IMG/VR virus record: IMGVR_UViG_3300018476_000008
Location: 1-42,888 of that record
Source of the DNA: a virus
Reading direction: 5' to 3' (one strand)
DNA: 42,888 bases
Shown: positions 35,701 through 42,888 of the stretch, in pieces
Position numbering within the stretch: the first letter of the stretch is position 1
How the letters are laid out: each line of letters starts with the position of its first letter
Position numbers and translations under genes: made by a program
The notes under the pieces: generated by a model
Told to the model about the DNA's origin: nothing
Database searches by the model: none
What the model saw: the letters and a program-made list of their open reading frames with translations, nothing else

Positions 35701-38378
35701 ACGGCGCCGGCGCCGCCGGCCTTGAGCAGCCGTCGGCCGACCGACGTGGCGGCCGCCGCCGGGCCGCCCGCCTTCATGCCGGCGCCGCCGAGGAGCAGCC
35801 CCATGCCGCCCCCAACGATCTTGGCGGGGTTGCGGGTGGTCAGCCCTTCATCGAGCGCGGCCGCGCCCTGCAGCGCCTCGACGCCGCTGGCGACGCGCCC
35901 CACGCTCTCGGCGCCCTTGGCGAAGCGCGTGCCGGCGGCCAGCGGCCGCGCCACCGAGCTGGCGAGAAACGCGAGATCGCTCGGGCGCGTGAACTGCTCC
36001 AGCGCGGCGGTCGCCTTGTTGACGTTGGGGTGCCCTTCCCACTCGGGCAGATCGATCAGCGGCTGGTCGTAGCGGTTCACGACGTCGGCCGCGCGTCGCA
36101 CCAGCCCGCCGCCGGCGTCGGCGCGCAGCACGTCGGGATCCCGGCGCGCGGCCGCCTCGGGCGATCCGTCCTCGGCCAGCGGCTCGTCGCCGCCCATCAG
36201 TGCGGGGTCGAGGCCGTCGCCGGTGAGCGGCTCGGAGACGTTGGGCATCGGCGTGACGATGTCGTCCACGTTGCTGTCGGGGTCGCTGATGCCGGGCAGG
36301 TTCGTGCCGCTGATGCCCAGCTCCCGCAGCTGCTCCTGATACTCCTCGTCGGTCATGTCGCCGGGCACGTCCACGTTCATGCCGCCGCTGGCCTGCGAGA
36401 TGCGCAGCTGCGTGCCGACGCGGCCGAGCACCGAGCGCAGCGCCTCGACGTCGCCGCGTCGCAGCGCCTGTGCCACCCCGAGGCGCACCTTGGCGCTGAG
36501 CAGGTTGAACTCGGGCGACTTCACCAGCTTGGTGCCGTAGTGCAGCAGCGCGCCGGCGGTGGCGGTGGCCAGCCCCGCGCCCGGCAGGCTCAGGTCGAGC
36601 AGCGTGCTGGCGATGCCGCCGCCCACGGTGCCCACGACGCCGGCGACGCCGGCCATCGGCCCTTTGGTCTGGCCGGTGCGCCGCTCGATGGTGTCCTGCA
36701 CGACGTCGCCGAGGTTGCGGTTGAAGCTGAACGCGCGGTTGGGCGCCACCAGATCCGGCACCTGCTGCGCGATGCTGCCGCGCAGGATGTTGGCGCCGCT
36801 GCGGTGCGCACCGCGCCGCGACTCGTCGGCGATGTCGGAGAGGAACCCCTTGCCGTTGCCGCCGGCGACGATGGAGTCCCACTGCTGGCGGATGTTGCGC
36901 GTCTGATCGATGTTCATCTCGCTGCCGTAGGCGCGCACTTGTGCGATCAGGTCATCGACCTGCTGCGCGCCGGCGGCGTTGTGCACGATCTCCTCGCCCG
37001 CGTCGTTGACCCCGACAAACGTGCGCCGCAAGGATCCCAGCGAGCTGAGAATCGGCTGGGTGCGGATGCGCGACGGCGCGACGGCCGCCTGCACGGTGCG
37101 GAGCCGGCGCTGCGTCGCGCGCGCGAAGTTCCGCGTGGCCTGCACGGTGCCGCCGCTGATCGCGGTGTCAAACGCCTGCCGCACCGCGCCGACGCCCTGA
37201 ATCTGCGCCGAGCGCCGCCCCAGCTCGCCGCGCAGGCCGCGCATCGCGGTCGTCAGCTCGTCGCGCGCCACCTGCAGCACCTGCAGCGACGTGCTCTTGG
37301 GGTTCACCGACGACAGCCCCTGCGCGATGGCCTCCAGCGTCTCGCGCGTCTTCGGCGCGAGCTGGACGCCCACGGATCCGGCCTTGGTCAGCAGCGCGTT
37401 GGCGCCGTTCTGCAGTGCGACGCGCGCGGCCTTCAGCTGCGGCGCGACGTTGCCCTGCCGCACGCCCGACAGCACGGCGTCGATCCGCTGGCCGGCGGCG
37501 CGCGCGTTGGCCTCGGCCGAGTCGGCGAGCGCCTGCAGCCCGCCGAACCACGGCGTCTGCTGGATGACCTGCTCCCAGTTCTTTTCCACGAAGCGCTTGT
37601 TGGCCTTCGTGCTCGGCGCCACCGCCTGCGACACGCGCTGCTTCGCCTTGGCCAGCTGCTTCTCGGCGGCCTCGGCCACCTCGCTCGCGGTGCGCGACGG
37701 GAAGATCGCGCCAGTGACGCCGCCGGTGACCGCGCCCGTGATCGGGTCGCCCGCCGTGGCCTGCCCCATCAGCGCGCCGACGGCGCCCTCGCGCGCGGCG
37801 CTGGCCAGCCGGGGGAAGCGGGTCGCGCCCGCCACGCGGCTGCCCGGCAGCAGCGCCGACATCGTGACGTCGCCGGCGAGGCCGCCGATCTGCTGCTCGG
37901 TGTTCGCATACTGCAGCGCGTCATCGAAGATGCCGTAGGGCTTCGGCGTCTCCACGATCAGGTCGGTGAGTGATTTGGTCTGCGTCGGCCGGCCGATAGC
38001 GCGGCGCACGGTGTCGATGTAGGGGTTGCCCGGCACCTTCTCGCCGGTCACGCCCTCGACCAGCCCACGCGCCATCGCCTCGGGGCCGAAGCGGTCGTAG
38101 CCCTGCAGCAGCCCGAGCGCCGCACGCGGCACCGACTTGGCCAGCCCCTTGGTCAGCTCCCACTGCGTGCCCAGCGTCGTCTTGGCGTGGCCGAGCATCG
38201 CGTCGATCATCCCGGTGCCGGCGGGCGGATCGATCTCGTCGCTGGGCGGCGTCGGCTCGATGTCGGCCTCGGCGGCCGGCACCACGGCGCGCGGCTGCGC
38301 ATCGACGCGCCCCTGCGTGGCGAAGTCCACCGTGGTCGGCTGCCCGTAGGCTTGCACGTCGCTCAGCTTGTAGGCCAT
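32784..38378 (-). CDS. Giant polyvalent/internal virion protein with C-terminal ADP-ribosyltransferase-like domain
   Basis: 1,864 residues, 13% of the genome. Residues 1-60 disordered; 60-560 helical, with hydrophobic glycine-rich stretches that could cross membranes ('GPMAGVAGVVGTVGGGIAST' near 595); 560-760 further helices; about 1130-1440 a domain with 'GRKIESYFHNLAQVQRHDAI', 'NDRWVLRGMGLP' and 'GMSPIAAQATLWFRQKFG', as in polyvalent phage proteins, interrupted by a 36-residue tandem repeat (about 1283-1359). The last 140 residues match an ART-type fold: 'PITVHHGSTA', 'ARGVSFTTDQRSASGY' and 'NPDEYQVFSRDQI', in the H...S-F-T...E order of ADP-ribosyltransferases. Such proteins are packaged and injected, and modify host targets on entry. 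Ejection is inferred from its size and place among the last virion genes. Confidence 0.75.
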   Translation of the reverse strand: MAYKLSDVQAYGQPTTVDFATQGRVDAQPRAVVPAAEADIEPTPPSDEIDPPAGTGMIDAMLGHAKTTLGTQWELTKGLAKSVPRAALGLLQGYDRFGPEAMARGLVEGVTGEKVPGNPYIDTVRRAIGRPTQTKSLTDLIVETPKPYGIFDDALQYANTEQQIGGLAGDVTMSALLPGSRVAGATRFPRLASAAREGAVGALMGQATAGDPITGAVTGGVTGAIFPSRTASEVAEAAEKQLAKAKQRVSQAVAPSTKANKRFVEKNWEQVIQQTPWFGGLQALADSAEANARAAGQRIDAVLSGVRQGNVAPQLKAARVALQNGANALLTKAGSVGVQLAPKTRETLEAIAQGLSSVNPKSTSLQVLQVARDELTTAMRGLRGELGRRSAQIQGVGAVRQAFDTAISGGTVQATRNFARATQRRLRTVQAAVAPSRIRTQPILSSLGSLRRTFVGVNDAGEEIVHNAAGAQQVDDLIAQVRAYGSEMNIDQTRNIRQQWDSIVAGGNGKGFLSDIADESRRGAHRSGANILRGSIAQQVPDLVAPNRAFSFNRNLGDVVQDTIERRTGQTKGPMAGVAGVVGTVGGGIASTLLDLSLPGAGLATATAGALLHYGTKLVKSPEFNLLSAKVRLGVAQALRRGDVEALRSVLGRVGTQLRISQASGGMNVDVPGDMTDEEYQEQLRELGISGTNLPGISDPDSNVDDIVTPMPNVSEPLTGDGLDPALMGGDEPLAEDGSPEAAARRDPDVLRADAGGGLVRRAADVVNRYDQPLIDLPEWEGHPNVNKATAALEQFTRPSDLAFLASSVARPLAAGTRFAKGAESVGRVASGVEALQGAAALDEGLTTRNPAKIVGGGMGLLLGGAGMKAGGPAAAATSVGRRLLKAGGAGAVNVAAGPTLALTAQELGDTPMMRRLIPDDEMRATAVSGLQILGLAGSTVAFGAMAYRQMPPTRKALVHLAGDISEGRSSAISRQRLTPMLTKHFQQRYPTWNAERVAEKVTSTLDAAETQARELVAKVDRDSGGRALDVRRTERMIDTDQALQGGWYDGARGMVESHVPAAPGAATVAGTAVTDAAGNIVRPALTEKQYFALEALAAFGTNTPPADNFALYKRVADAVKTAPDDLTRPQLMEWLRTRMIGMESITPEGGRKAREQRRIFGMNERKPGIPALRALMEGTKETLGGRKIESYFHNLAQVQRHDAIGRMIDPTTNDRWVLRGMGLPTEIPLRTDEPVLRRTPSGAPVIDPATGEPLVRGGDRRVRQVSVVDVDPERVAQIEERLLAKATKRAEARGLEITPADEARIAREAQTLAEQAQQARVDQTQQRLMAEATKRAEARGTPITPREVARIEREARVLTQQFAKPTVRQAHRSTAQGSEYVSNKLIADVGYEVTERNLMEAAKRTGMSPIAAQATLWFRQKFGSDLFGGKKSAQGLPLDQQEHLAAAGAARLDPYLADVPLEERVGRRTVAIPHAERVERAEKQLLARDSALAKEVTDSIEANGGATFALGGQGRAGTDVTAVSIFPERQLMVPRAAKSAEDGWIPAVVAFMQDNADLLRNPDFAIGGWVAPALTPAERRAGKTAVKFAGREVPPNTLVLDVVATPSRGHNNLVAKTLGMEFNQYSVYDLLQFQEQGTGGMSWLAGSPAARNAAAARRPHVYERGSVLDPNQIAARISALEADPRLSANQRVMLKWWKRQRDRQQRPGAAAAAATGTEGDLGGGLLRHPDGRPITVHHGSTARDIVVTDLDPARPNVRPVSGARGVSFTTDQRSASGYTRPPRAGIKHPPGRVLSAHLVMHHPLDITDTVAKLRKRGMSFGDAKREALTALTPEHDGVIFRGDKMNPDEYQVFSRDQIRPVSE

Positions 38379-38381
38379 GGC

Positions 38382-40199
38382 TCAATTCGCGTCGAACTCG
38401 CCGTTGGGGTGCACGCGCGTGACCTTCTTCCACGTCCCGTCGATCAGCACCGGCATCCCGACCCACACCGTCTTCGGCGTGCCGGCCTTCGGCGCGGCGG
38501 GTGCCTTGGTCGGCTTGGCCTGCGTCTGCGTCGCGGTCGGCCGGCGCGCGGCGCCGGGGGTCACCGTCGGCGTCACCGGCGTCACCGGCGCGATGTTGCC
38601 GGCGGCGTCCTGCTCCAGCGGCACGGTGTCGGCCACGCCGGGGATCCGCATCGGGTCGTTGCTCGCGTTGAAGTCGGTGAGGATGTCGCGCGGGTCGAGG
38701 TTCTGCCGCATCGCGGCCTGCGCGAACTGCCCGACGATGCGGTCGTGCGCCTTGCGGTGCGTGGTGTAGAGGCCCGCGCCCTCGCGCGCCATCCCGACGA
38801 TCTGCTCCTTGCTCAGGAACCGGCCGTCCTTCACCTTGTTCCACAGGTTGCGCACGCGCTCGGGAACACCGGCGGCGTTTTGCGCGGTCGCGTACTCCGT
38901 CTCGCGCACGACGCTGCCCGGGTCCAGCATCTTCATGTAGGCGAAGACCAGCGCGATCTGCGCCTGCGGTGACTTGTCGGCGCGCGACACCGTGGACATG
39001 ATCGTGTCGTAGGCTTCGGAGCGCTTGGCGAACTCCTTGCTGGCGGCGACGTAGCGCGACGCGAAGCGGCCGGCGGCGACCTGCTGCTGCGGCGAGTATT
39101 TCGTAGACCAGTCGGCGCTGCTGCCCGTGCCCGTGCCCTTGGTGCGCTTGTTGTGCAAGTCCTGCAGTGCCTGCAGCTGCGCGTCCTGCAGCGCGCGCTG
39201 GCGCGGCGTCACCTTGGCCTCGGCAAACTCCTTCTGCGCCTGCAGCACGATCTGGTTGCGCTCGGTGCGCGACGGCGGCCGCCCGGTCGTTTCTTCAAAC
39301 GCCGCGAACTGATCGCGCACGTAGTTCTCGATGTTGCCCGCGCCTTTCAGCGTCGCCTCGCGCGTGGCCGGATCGAACCCGCCCATGCCGGCAATCTGCG
39401 CCAGCTCGCCGAGGCTCATCGTCTTGCCCCGGAACGTCACGCTGACCTTGTCGTGCAGCGCCTCGGGGTTGAACTTCTCGCCCTCGGGCAGCAGCTTTTT
39501 CTGCACGTCGATGGCGGTGGTGTATTGCTTCTCGGCGGCCTCGCGCAGCCGGCGCTGGGCGCCCGGCAGCACCGTGCTGCCCATCTGCGTGGTGTCGATG
39601 CCGAGCCGCGCGTAGGTCGGCGCAATCGACGTCAGCCACGCCTGCGCGGCCGCCGGGTCATCGAACTCGGCCGCCTGCTTGAGGATGCCTTCGACCGCAG
39701 CGGTCTGCTTCTGTGTGCGCTCCCAGCGCTGATTGGCCAGCGTCGCCTCGCGGGTCATCGCGCGCTCGCGCCGCGCCGCGTCCAGCTTGGCCTGCTCCAG
39801 CTCCCGCTCCTCTTGCTGCGCGCGGCCCTTCAGCGTGCCCGCGAGGAACCCGGCCGCGCCCTGCGACCCGCCGCCGAACTTGCCGATGGCGCCGGCCGCC
39901 AGCAGCGGGATGATCGCCTCCATCAGCCGCTGCTTGACGCCCGGCTCTTTGCGGATCGGGTCCAGCAGCGCGCTGTAGTCGGGCGCCTCGGGTTCGGGCA
40001 GCAGGAACGAACTGCCGCTGGGCGGCGCCTCGTCGTAGCTCGCCTCGTCGGGCGCCGTCGGCATGTCGGGCGCGAAGAACTGCGACCCGAGCATCTGCGG
40101 CGCCATCGGGTTGAAGCCGGGCAGCGGCGCGGGCGCCAGCGGCTCGACCTCGGGCGCGAACGCCCCGCCCAGCATCGCGGCGAGTGGGGAGATCGCCAT
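38382..40199 (-). CDS. Internal virion protein candidate, helical
   Basis: 605 residues from ATG 40199, overlapping the previous TAA by one base. Residues 1-60 Pro-rich; 'QEERELEQAKLDAARRERAM' to 'TREATLANQRWERTQ' (about 135-170) coiled coil; mid-protein long helices; 'SKEFAKRSEAYDTIMSTVSR' and 'AQIALVFAYMKMLDPGSVVR' plus 'ETEYATAQNAAGVPERVRNL' (about 395-455) are typical of phage 'DNA-injection' proteins (P22 gp16/gp20-like in layout). The end has an SH3-like strand set ('KTVWVGMPVLIDGTWKKVTR') preceded by a basic Pro/Ala/Thr linker. Placement before the giant polyvalent gene supports an ejection role. Confidence 0.65.
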   Translation of the reverse strand: MAISPLAAMLGGAFAPEVEPLAPAPLPGFNPMAPQMLGSQFFAPDMPTAPDEASYDEAPPSGSSFLLPEPEAPDYSALLDPIRKEPGVKQRLMEAIIPLLAAGAIGKFGGGSQGAAGFLAGTLKGRAQQEERELEQAKLDAARRERAMTREATLANQRWERTQKQTAAVEGILKQAAEFDDPAAAQAWLTSIAPTYARLGIDTTQMGSTVLPGAQRRLREAAEKQYTTAIDVQKKLLPEGEKFNPEALHDKVSVTFRGKTMSLGELAQIAGMGGFDPATREATLKGAGNIENYVRDQFAAFEETTGRPPSRTERNQIVLQAQKEFAEAKVTPRQRALQDAQLQALQDLHNKRTKGTGTGSSADWSTKYSPQQQVAAGRFASRYVAASKEFAKRSEAYDTIMSTVSRADKSPQAQIALVFAYMKMLDPGSVVRETEYATAQNAAGVPERVRNLWNKVKDGRFLSKEQIVGMAREGAGLYTTHRKAHDRIVGQFAQAAMRQNLDPRDILTDFNASNDPMRIPGVADTVPLEQDAAGNIAPVTPVTPTVTPGAARRPTATQTQAKPTKAPAAPKAGTPKTVWVGMPVLIDGTWKKVTRVHPNGEFDAN

Positions 40200-41305
40200 T
40201 AGTCGAACCAGTTCTTCGCGGCCGCGCCGAGGATCGGGGCGGCGATGCCGCCGATGGTGCCGAACACGTTGGCCTTGTTCGCGTTGCTCTGGTTCTTCTC
40301 GTCGTTGATCAGCTTCTGCTGCGCGAGCTGCTGCTCATAGATCGACTGCGGCGTGCCCTGCCCCTGCAGCATCTGCTGCATCTGCGCCATGCGCTGCTGC
40401 CAGAGCGTGGCCGGCAGCGCGGAGGTTTCCAGCAGCGCGCCGCCGCGCGCGATGTCGTCGCCGTAGGCGGTGCGCTGGAGGCCCGCGAGGCTCTGCCCGA
40501 TGTTGGCCTTGTTCGCCTGCAGCGACGCGAGCAGGCCCGCGAGTCCCTGCCCGATGTTGGCCTGCTGCGACATCCACTGCGCCTGATTGGCCGCGTCGGC
40601 CTGCCCGTGCTGCGACAGCCCGCCGCTCATCGTCACCGCGAGATCGCGCCGGCGGTTGCGCTCGTCGGTCACGTACTTGAGCAGGTCGCGCTGCTGCCCG
40701 GCGCGCGCGGTTTCATACTCGCCCTCCAGCAGGGCGCCGGCCTCCTGCGCCGTGCCCGACGTCGGCGCCATGCCCATCGACGCGAGGCGCTCGCGCAGCT
40801 GCTGCGTGCGGTCGTCGCGCGTGCGCGCGAGGTCATCGAAGAACCGCGCCTTCAGGGCGGCCTCATCCGATCCGCTGAAGGGGTCTTCGTTCAGCTCCTT
40901 CATGCGCCGCGTGGTCGCGCCGGCGTACTGGCCGAGGTAGGCGTTGGCCGGCGCGCTGCGCTTGGACAGCCCGGTAAGGTTCTTGATCAGCGCGGTCATG
41001 CGCGGGTCTTCGCGCCCGCTCGCGCGCAGGTAGTCCATCGCCTCGCCGTAGTTGGGGCCGGGCGCGGCCAGCTGGTTCATCCGCCCGGTCCACGCCTGCA
41101 TGATCGGCTGCGTCAGCGGGTCATCGAAGTAGGGCATCGAGCCGCCGCTGCCGCCGCCGCTGTCCCAGCTGCTGCCCCACGCCGGCGCCGGCGTCTGCGC
41201 CTGCGGCTGGTAGCTCGCGCTGAAGCCGCCGTAGCCGCCGCCGGCCGCTGACGCGGGGGGCGCGGGGGCGCCGTAGTAGTTCGGTTCGTAGGCGGATTGG
41301 GCCAT
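40199..41305 (-). CDS. Virion protein, Gly/Gln-rich start and helical core
   Basis: 368 residues from ATG 41305. Residues 1-65 Tyr/Gly/Pro/Ser-rich and disordered, then helices including 'RTRDDRTQQLRERLASMGMA' and repeated 'NIGQGLAGLLASLQANKANI' / 'GQSLAGLQRTA' segments (about 265-300), and 'QMQQMLQGQGTPQSIYEQQL' near the end. Resembles internal/tail-lumen proteins of podovirus-like phages. Nine bases after the 215-residue gene. Confidence 0.6.
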   Translation of the reverse strand: MAQSAYEPNYYGAPAPPASAAGGGYGGFSASYQPQAQTPAPAWGSSWDSGGGSGGSMPYFDDPLTQPIMQAWTGRMNQLAAPGPNYGEAMDYLRASGREDPRMTALIKNLTGLSKRSAPANAYLGQYAGATTRRMKELNEDPFSGSDEAALKARFFDDLARTRDDRTQQLRERLASMGMAPTSGTAQEAGALLEGEYETARAGQQRDLLKYVTDERNRRRDLAVTMSGGLSQHGQADAANQAQWMSQQANIGQGLAGLLASLQANKANIGQSLAGLQRTAYGDDIARGGALLETSALPATLWQQRMAQMQQMLQGQGTPQSIYEQQLAQQKLINDEKNQSNANKANVFGTIGGIAAPILGAAAKNWFD

Positions 41306-41314
41306 CGGCGTCTC

Positions 41315-41962
41315 TTAGTAGAGCTGGCGGCGCGGCACCGCGAACGGTTCCCCGGTGAAGCGCGCCGCGTTCTCGGGCGACGTGCGCGTCGTCATCAGCG
41401 TGTTGGGCCGGAAGCTGCGCTGCGTCGGGTAGGCGCTGGTGCGCGCGGCGCCGTAGGGATCAGCGGCCATGTTGGCGGCCTCGTGCTTGGTCATCCACTG
41501 GTCAATCGCGCTGCCGGGGATCTTCGTGTGCGTCGGCATCATCGAGCTGGCCATCGCCAGCAGTGACTGGTTCAGCGGCTCGGCGGCCATCATGCGCTGG
41601 TTCTGGAACGCGAGCAGCTGCGACAACGCGTCGTTGGTCCCGCTGGGCTTCTTGCTGCTGCCCTTGTTCATCAGCATCCCGCCGACGAGGCCGCCGGCGC
41701 CGGCAAGGTAGGGCGCGGCCGCGCCCCAGTCGAACCCGCCGCCGGTGGTGCCCTCGCCGGTTGTCTCGTCAAACCCGCCGCCGGCCTTCTTCTTGCCGCG
41801 CATCGCACCGATGGCCGCCGTGATCAGCGGGATGGCGAGGCTCCAGAACGCGCGCGTGGTGCCCGGGGGCGCCGGCGCGAAGCTCTGCAGCCACGGCGTG
41901 ATCACGCACACGTCGAGCAGCACGACGAGCGTCAACAGGATCAGCTTGCACACGCGGGCCAT
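41315..41962 (-). CDS. Virion protein with N-terminal membrane span
   Basis: 215 residues from ATG 41962. One N-terminal hydrophobic span ('VCKLILLTLVVLLDVCVITP', 3-22), a second shorter one 'FWSLAIPLITAAIGAM' (39-54), and a Gly-rich hinge; the rest is helical ('ALSQLLAFQNQRMMAAEPLN') and ends 'FTGEPFAVPRRQLY'. The membrane spans suit an ejected protein that inserts in the host envelope, or a host-membrane protein. First of the four genes of the ejection block. Confidence 0.6.
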   Translation of the reverse strand: MARVCKLILLTLVVLLDVCVITPWLQSFAPAPPGTTRAFWSLAIPLITAAIGAMRGKKKAGGGFDETTGEGTTGGGFDWGAAAPYLAGAGGLVGGMLMNKGSSKKPSGTNDALSQLLAFQNQRMMAAEPLNQSLLAMASSMMPTHTKIPGSAIDQWMTKHEAANMAADPYGAARTSAYPTQRSFRPNTLMTTRTSPENAARFTGEPFAVPRRQLY

Positions 41963-41963
41963 T

Positions 41964-42329
41964 CTACGCCTCCACCATCACCCGAATGATTGCATCGGCC
42001 ACCGGCGACGACAGGTAGATGCGCTCGGCGTCGGCCGGGCGCGTCACCTGCAGCGGCACGATCTCGGCGCCCTCGACGTCCAGCGGCAGCACCGGCACCA
42101 GCAGGTAGGGCGGCGCCGCCAGCCCGTGCAGGATCTGGAACTCGCCGTTGGCCACCGAGGCCGTCGCCGCTTCGAAGTAATACTGCTGGCCGTTCTCGCA
42201 GCGCTCGGCGTGCTCGGGCCGGCCCCAGCGGAAGTTGTCGAGCACGTATTCGAACGCGCCGCTGATCGCGCGCTTGTGATCGTCGGGCAGGCCCGCGATC
42301 AGGGCTTTGATGTAGCTGGCGCGCGCCAT
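41964..42329 (-). CDS. Small tail-associated virion protein
   Basis: 121 residues from ATG 42329 (TGATG). 'PDDHKRAISGAFEYVLDNFR' (15-34), 'ASVANGEFQILHGLAAPPYL' (57-76) and 'IVPLQVTRPADAERIYLSSP' (88-107) match a recurrent phage family with consensus 'HGL...P...VL.L...G..IVPL.VTR.AD..R.YLSSP', usually encoded among tail-fibre genes. An Ig-like or jelly-roll base is likely. One base after the tail-fibre gene on its 3' side. Confidence 0.7.
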   Translation of the reverse strand: MARASYIKALIAGLPDDHKRAISGAFEYVLDNFRWGRPEHAERCENGQQYYFEAATASVANGEFQILHGLAAPPYLLVPVLPLDVEGAEIVPLQVTRPADAERIYLSSPVADAIIRVMVEA

Positions 42330-42888
42330 CAGGCCGCCTCGTAGGTGAGCGTGGCGATGAAGCCGTCGTTGGTCGCCCACGCCATCGGCACGCCGACGCC
42401 CAGCGGGGTGACGAGACTGTCGAAGTAGAAGTTGATCGTGGTCGCCGACGCGTTGACCGCCGTCATCAGCCGGTAGGTCGTGCCGAAGTCAATCACGCGG
42501 CCCGCCCCCAGCACCGCGCCGCCCGCGCCCAGCAGTGTGGGCAGCCCGGGCGGCAGCGAAAACGCCCACGTCCCCGTGCCCTGCGTCGAGGTGGACCCTA
42601 GCGTGAAGATCAGCGTGACCGACACCGTCTTGCCGACCACCGTGTAGCGGCCCGACAGCGCGCCGTTGCCCAGCGCCGGCGCCGTGCCGCTGGCGGTCCA
42701 CGCCGGCGTGTAGGGCGCCCAGTGCCCCTGCCGGCCCGTAAACCCGCTCTGGGGCAGCGTGATGCCCAGCGTGTCGGCGCGGAAGTACTCCAGCAGCGCC
42801 TGATTGTCCGCGCTGGGGGTGGCGACATAGTTCGCCGAGAAGATGCCGCTGGTGGCCTTGAGCACCAACCCGGAGATGCCGCGCGTGC
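42329..42888 (-). CDS. Tail-fibre/appendage-like virion protein, C-terminal part (circular continuation of the gene at 1-412)
   Basis: This part runs from the window edge to TGA at 42329. Merged with 1-412 (123 bases shared) it is one 282-residue frame. It is beta-rich, e.g. 'GAVLGAGRVIDFGTTYRLMT' and 'AVNASATTINFYFDSLVTPL', with a pattern of Gly, Ser and Thr like a trimeric fibre or lectin-type tip ('LIFTLGSTSTQGTGTWAFSL'). An internal ATG at 42868 is not the start. Probably a tail appendage or receptor-binding subunit; the exact role is inference. Confidence 0.7.
   Translation of the reverse strand, partial: TRGISGLVLKATSGIFSANYVATPSADNQALLEYFRADTLGITLPQSGFTGRQGHWAPYTPAWTASGTAPALGNGALSGRYTVVGKTVSVTLIFTLGSTSTQGTGTWAFSLPPGLPTLLGAGGAVLGAGRVIDFGTTYRLMTAVNASATTINFYFDSLVTPLGVGVPMAWATNDGFIATLTYEAA
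42766..42888. repeat. Direct terminal repeat, copy 2 (circular overlap)
   Basis: Identical to positions 1-123. Indicates that the unit length is 42,765 bp. Confidence 0.95.

Noticed and set aside
33396-37973. 1,525-codon open frame on the plus strand
   Set aside because: Antisense shadow of the polyvalent protein; composition dominated by Arg, Ala, Leu and His.
39722-39731. CCCAGCGCTG inside the 605-residue virion gene, and similar partial matches at 15883 and 25920
   Set aside because: Right arm is broken and no -10 box follows; taken as chance in a GC-rich genome.
1-42888. tRNA genes, CRISPR arrays, insertion sequences, integrase with attachment sites
   Set aside because: I saw no cloverleaf-like stretches, regularly spaced repeats, transposase or integrase motifs. 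The search was by eye, so a single tRNA could be missed.

Overview
The window is one near-complete tailed-phage genome (class Caudoviricetes, podovirus-like gene set), very GC-rich, most likely a metagenomic or cultured lytic phage of a high-GC Gram-negative bacterium. Its first 123 bases are repeated exactly as its last 123 bases (42766-42888), and one 282-codon gene reads in frame through that join, so the molecule closes to a circle or permuted unit of 42,765 bp. The Gram-negative inference rests on a PEP-CTERM secreted protein (needs a host exosortase), a Tat-like lipoprotein signal and promoters with TTGACA -35 boxes. I see no integrase, DNA polymerase, RNA polymerase, tRNA or CRISPR array, and no recognisable endolysin.

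Layout. (A) 24.2-31.7 kb, plus strand: 17 small early-type genes in three to four operons (DUF932 protein, coiled-coil proteins, an HExxH zincin-like protein, several zinc-ribbon proteins, an RHH-like protein). (B) 24.0-21.1 kb, minus strand: a divergent recombination operon (winged-helix-like protein, ERF annealase, RecB/Cas4-like PD-(D/E)XK nuclease, a coiled-coil protein, a DUF7694-type protein), closed by a terminator at about 20.95-21.0 kb. (C) 20.8-15.1 kb, minus strand: DNA-metabolism genes (replisome-organiser-like protein, zinc-finger ORF, RusA resolvase, Dam-type methylase, small PD-(D/E)XK protein) running into accessory genes (a PEP-CTERM protein and an Acb2/Tad1-like nucleotide-sponge candidate) and terminase-type genes. 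(D) 15.1-0.4 kb and, across the join, 42.9-32.8 kb, minus strand: TerL, portal, a GroES-like co-chaperonin, scaffold, decoration protein, Mu gpT-like major capsid protein (followed by a terminator), head-tail adaptor, tail nozzle, tail/fibre proteins and four internal or ejected virion proteins ending in a 1,864-residue polyvalent protein with a C-terminal ADP-ribosyltransferase-like domain. (E) 31.7-32.8 kb: a cassette of a lipoprotein and two tiny two-helix membrane proteins, both shorter than 60 residues.

The most striking regulatory signal is a 12-bp palindrome, CCCAGCGCTGGG, present six times (two to three with one mismatch), each time beside a -10-like box, usually extended (TGn), and in the three best cases exactly between TTGACA and the -10. 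It marks the early plus operons, the leftward recombination operon and the lipoprotein gene: a phage-wide regulon. The first leftward gene encodes a small winged-helix-like protein that is my best guess for the regulator.

Working model (inference): early genes fire from the TTGACA promoters and are shut off through the palindrome; ERF, the PD-(D/E)XK nucleases, RusA and Dam process the phage DNA while host replication enzymes copy it; the Acb2-like protein and the exported proteins deal with host defence or competing phages; the late minus-strand operon then builds a short-tailed virion with the help of a phage GroES.
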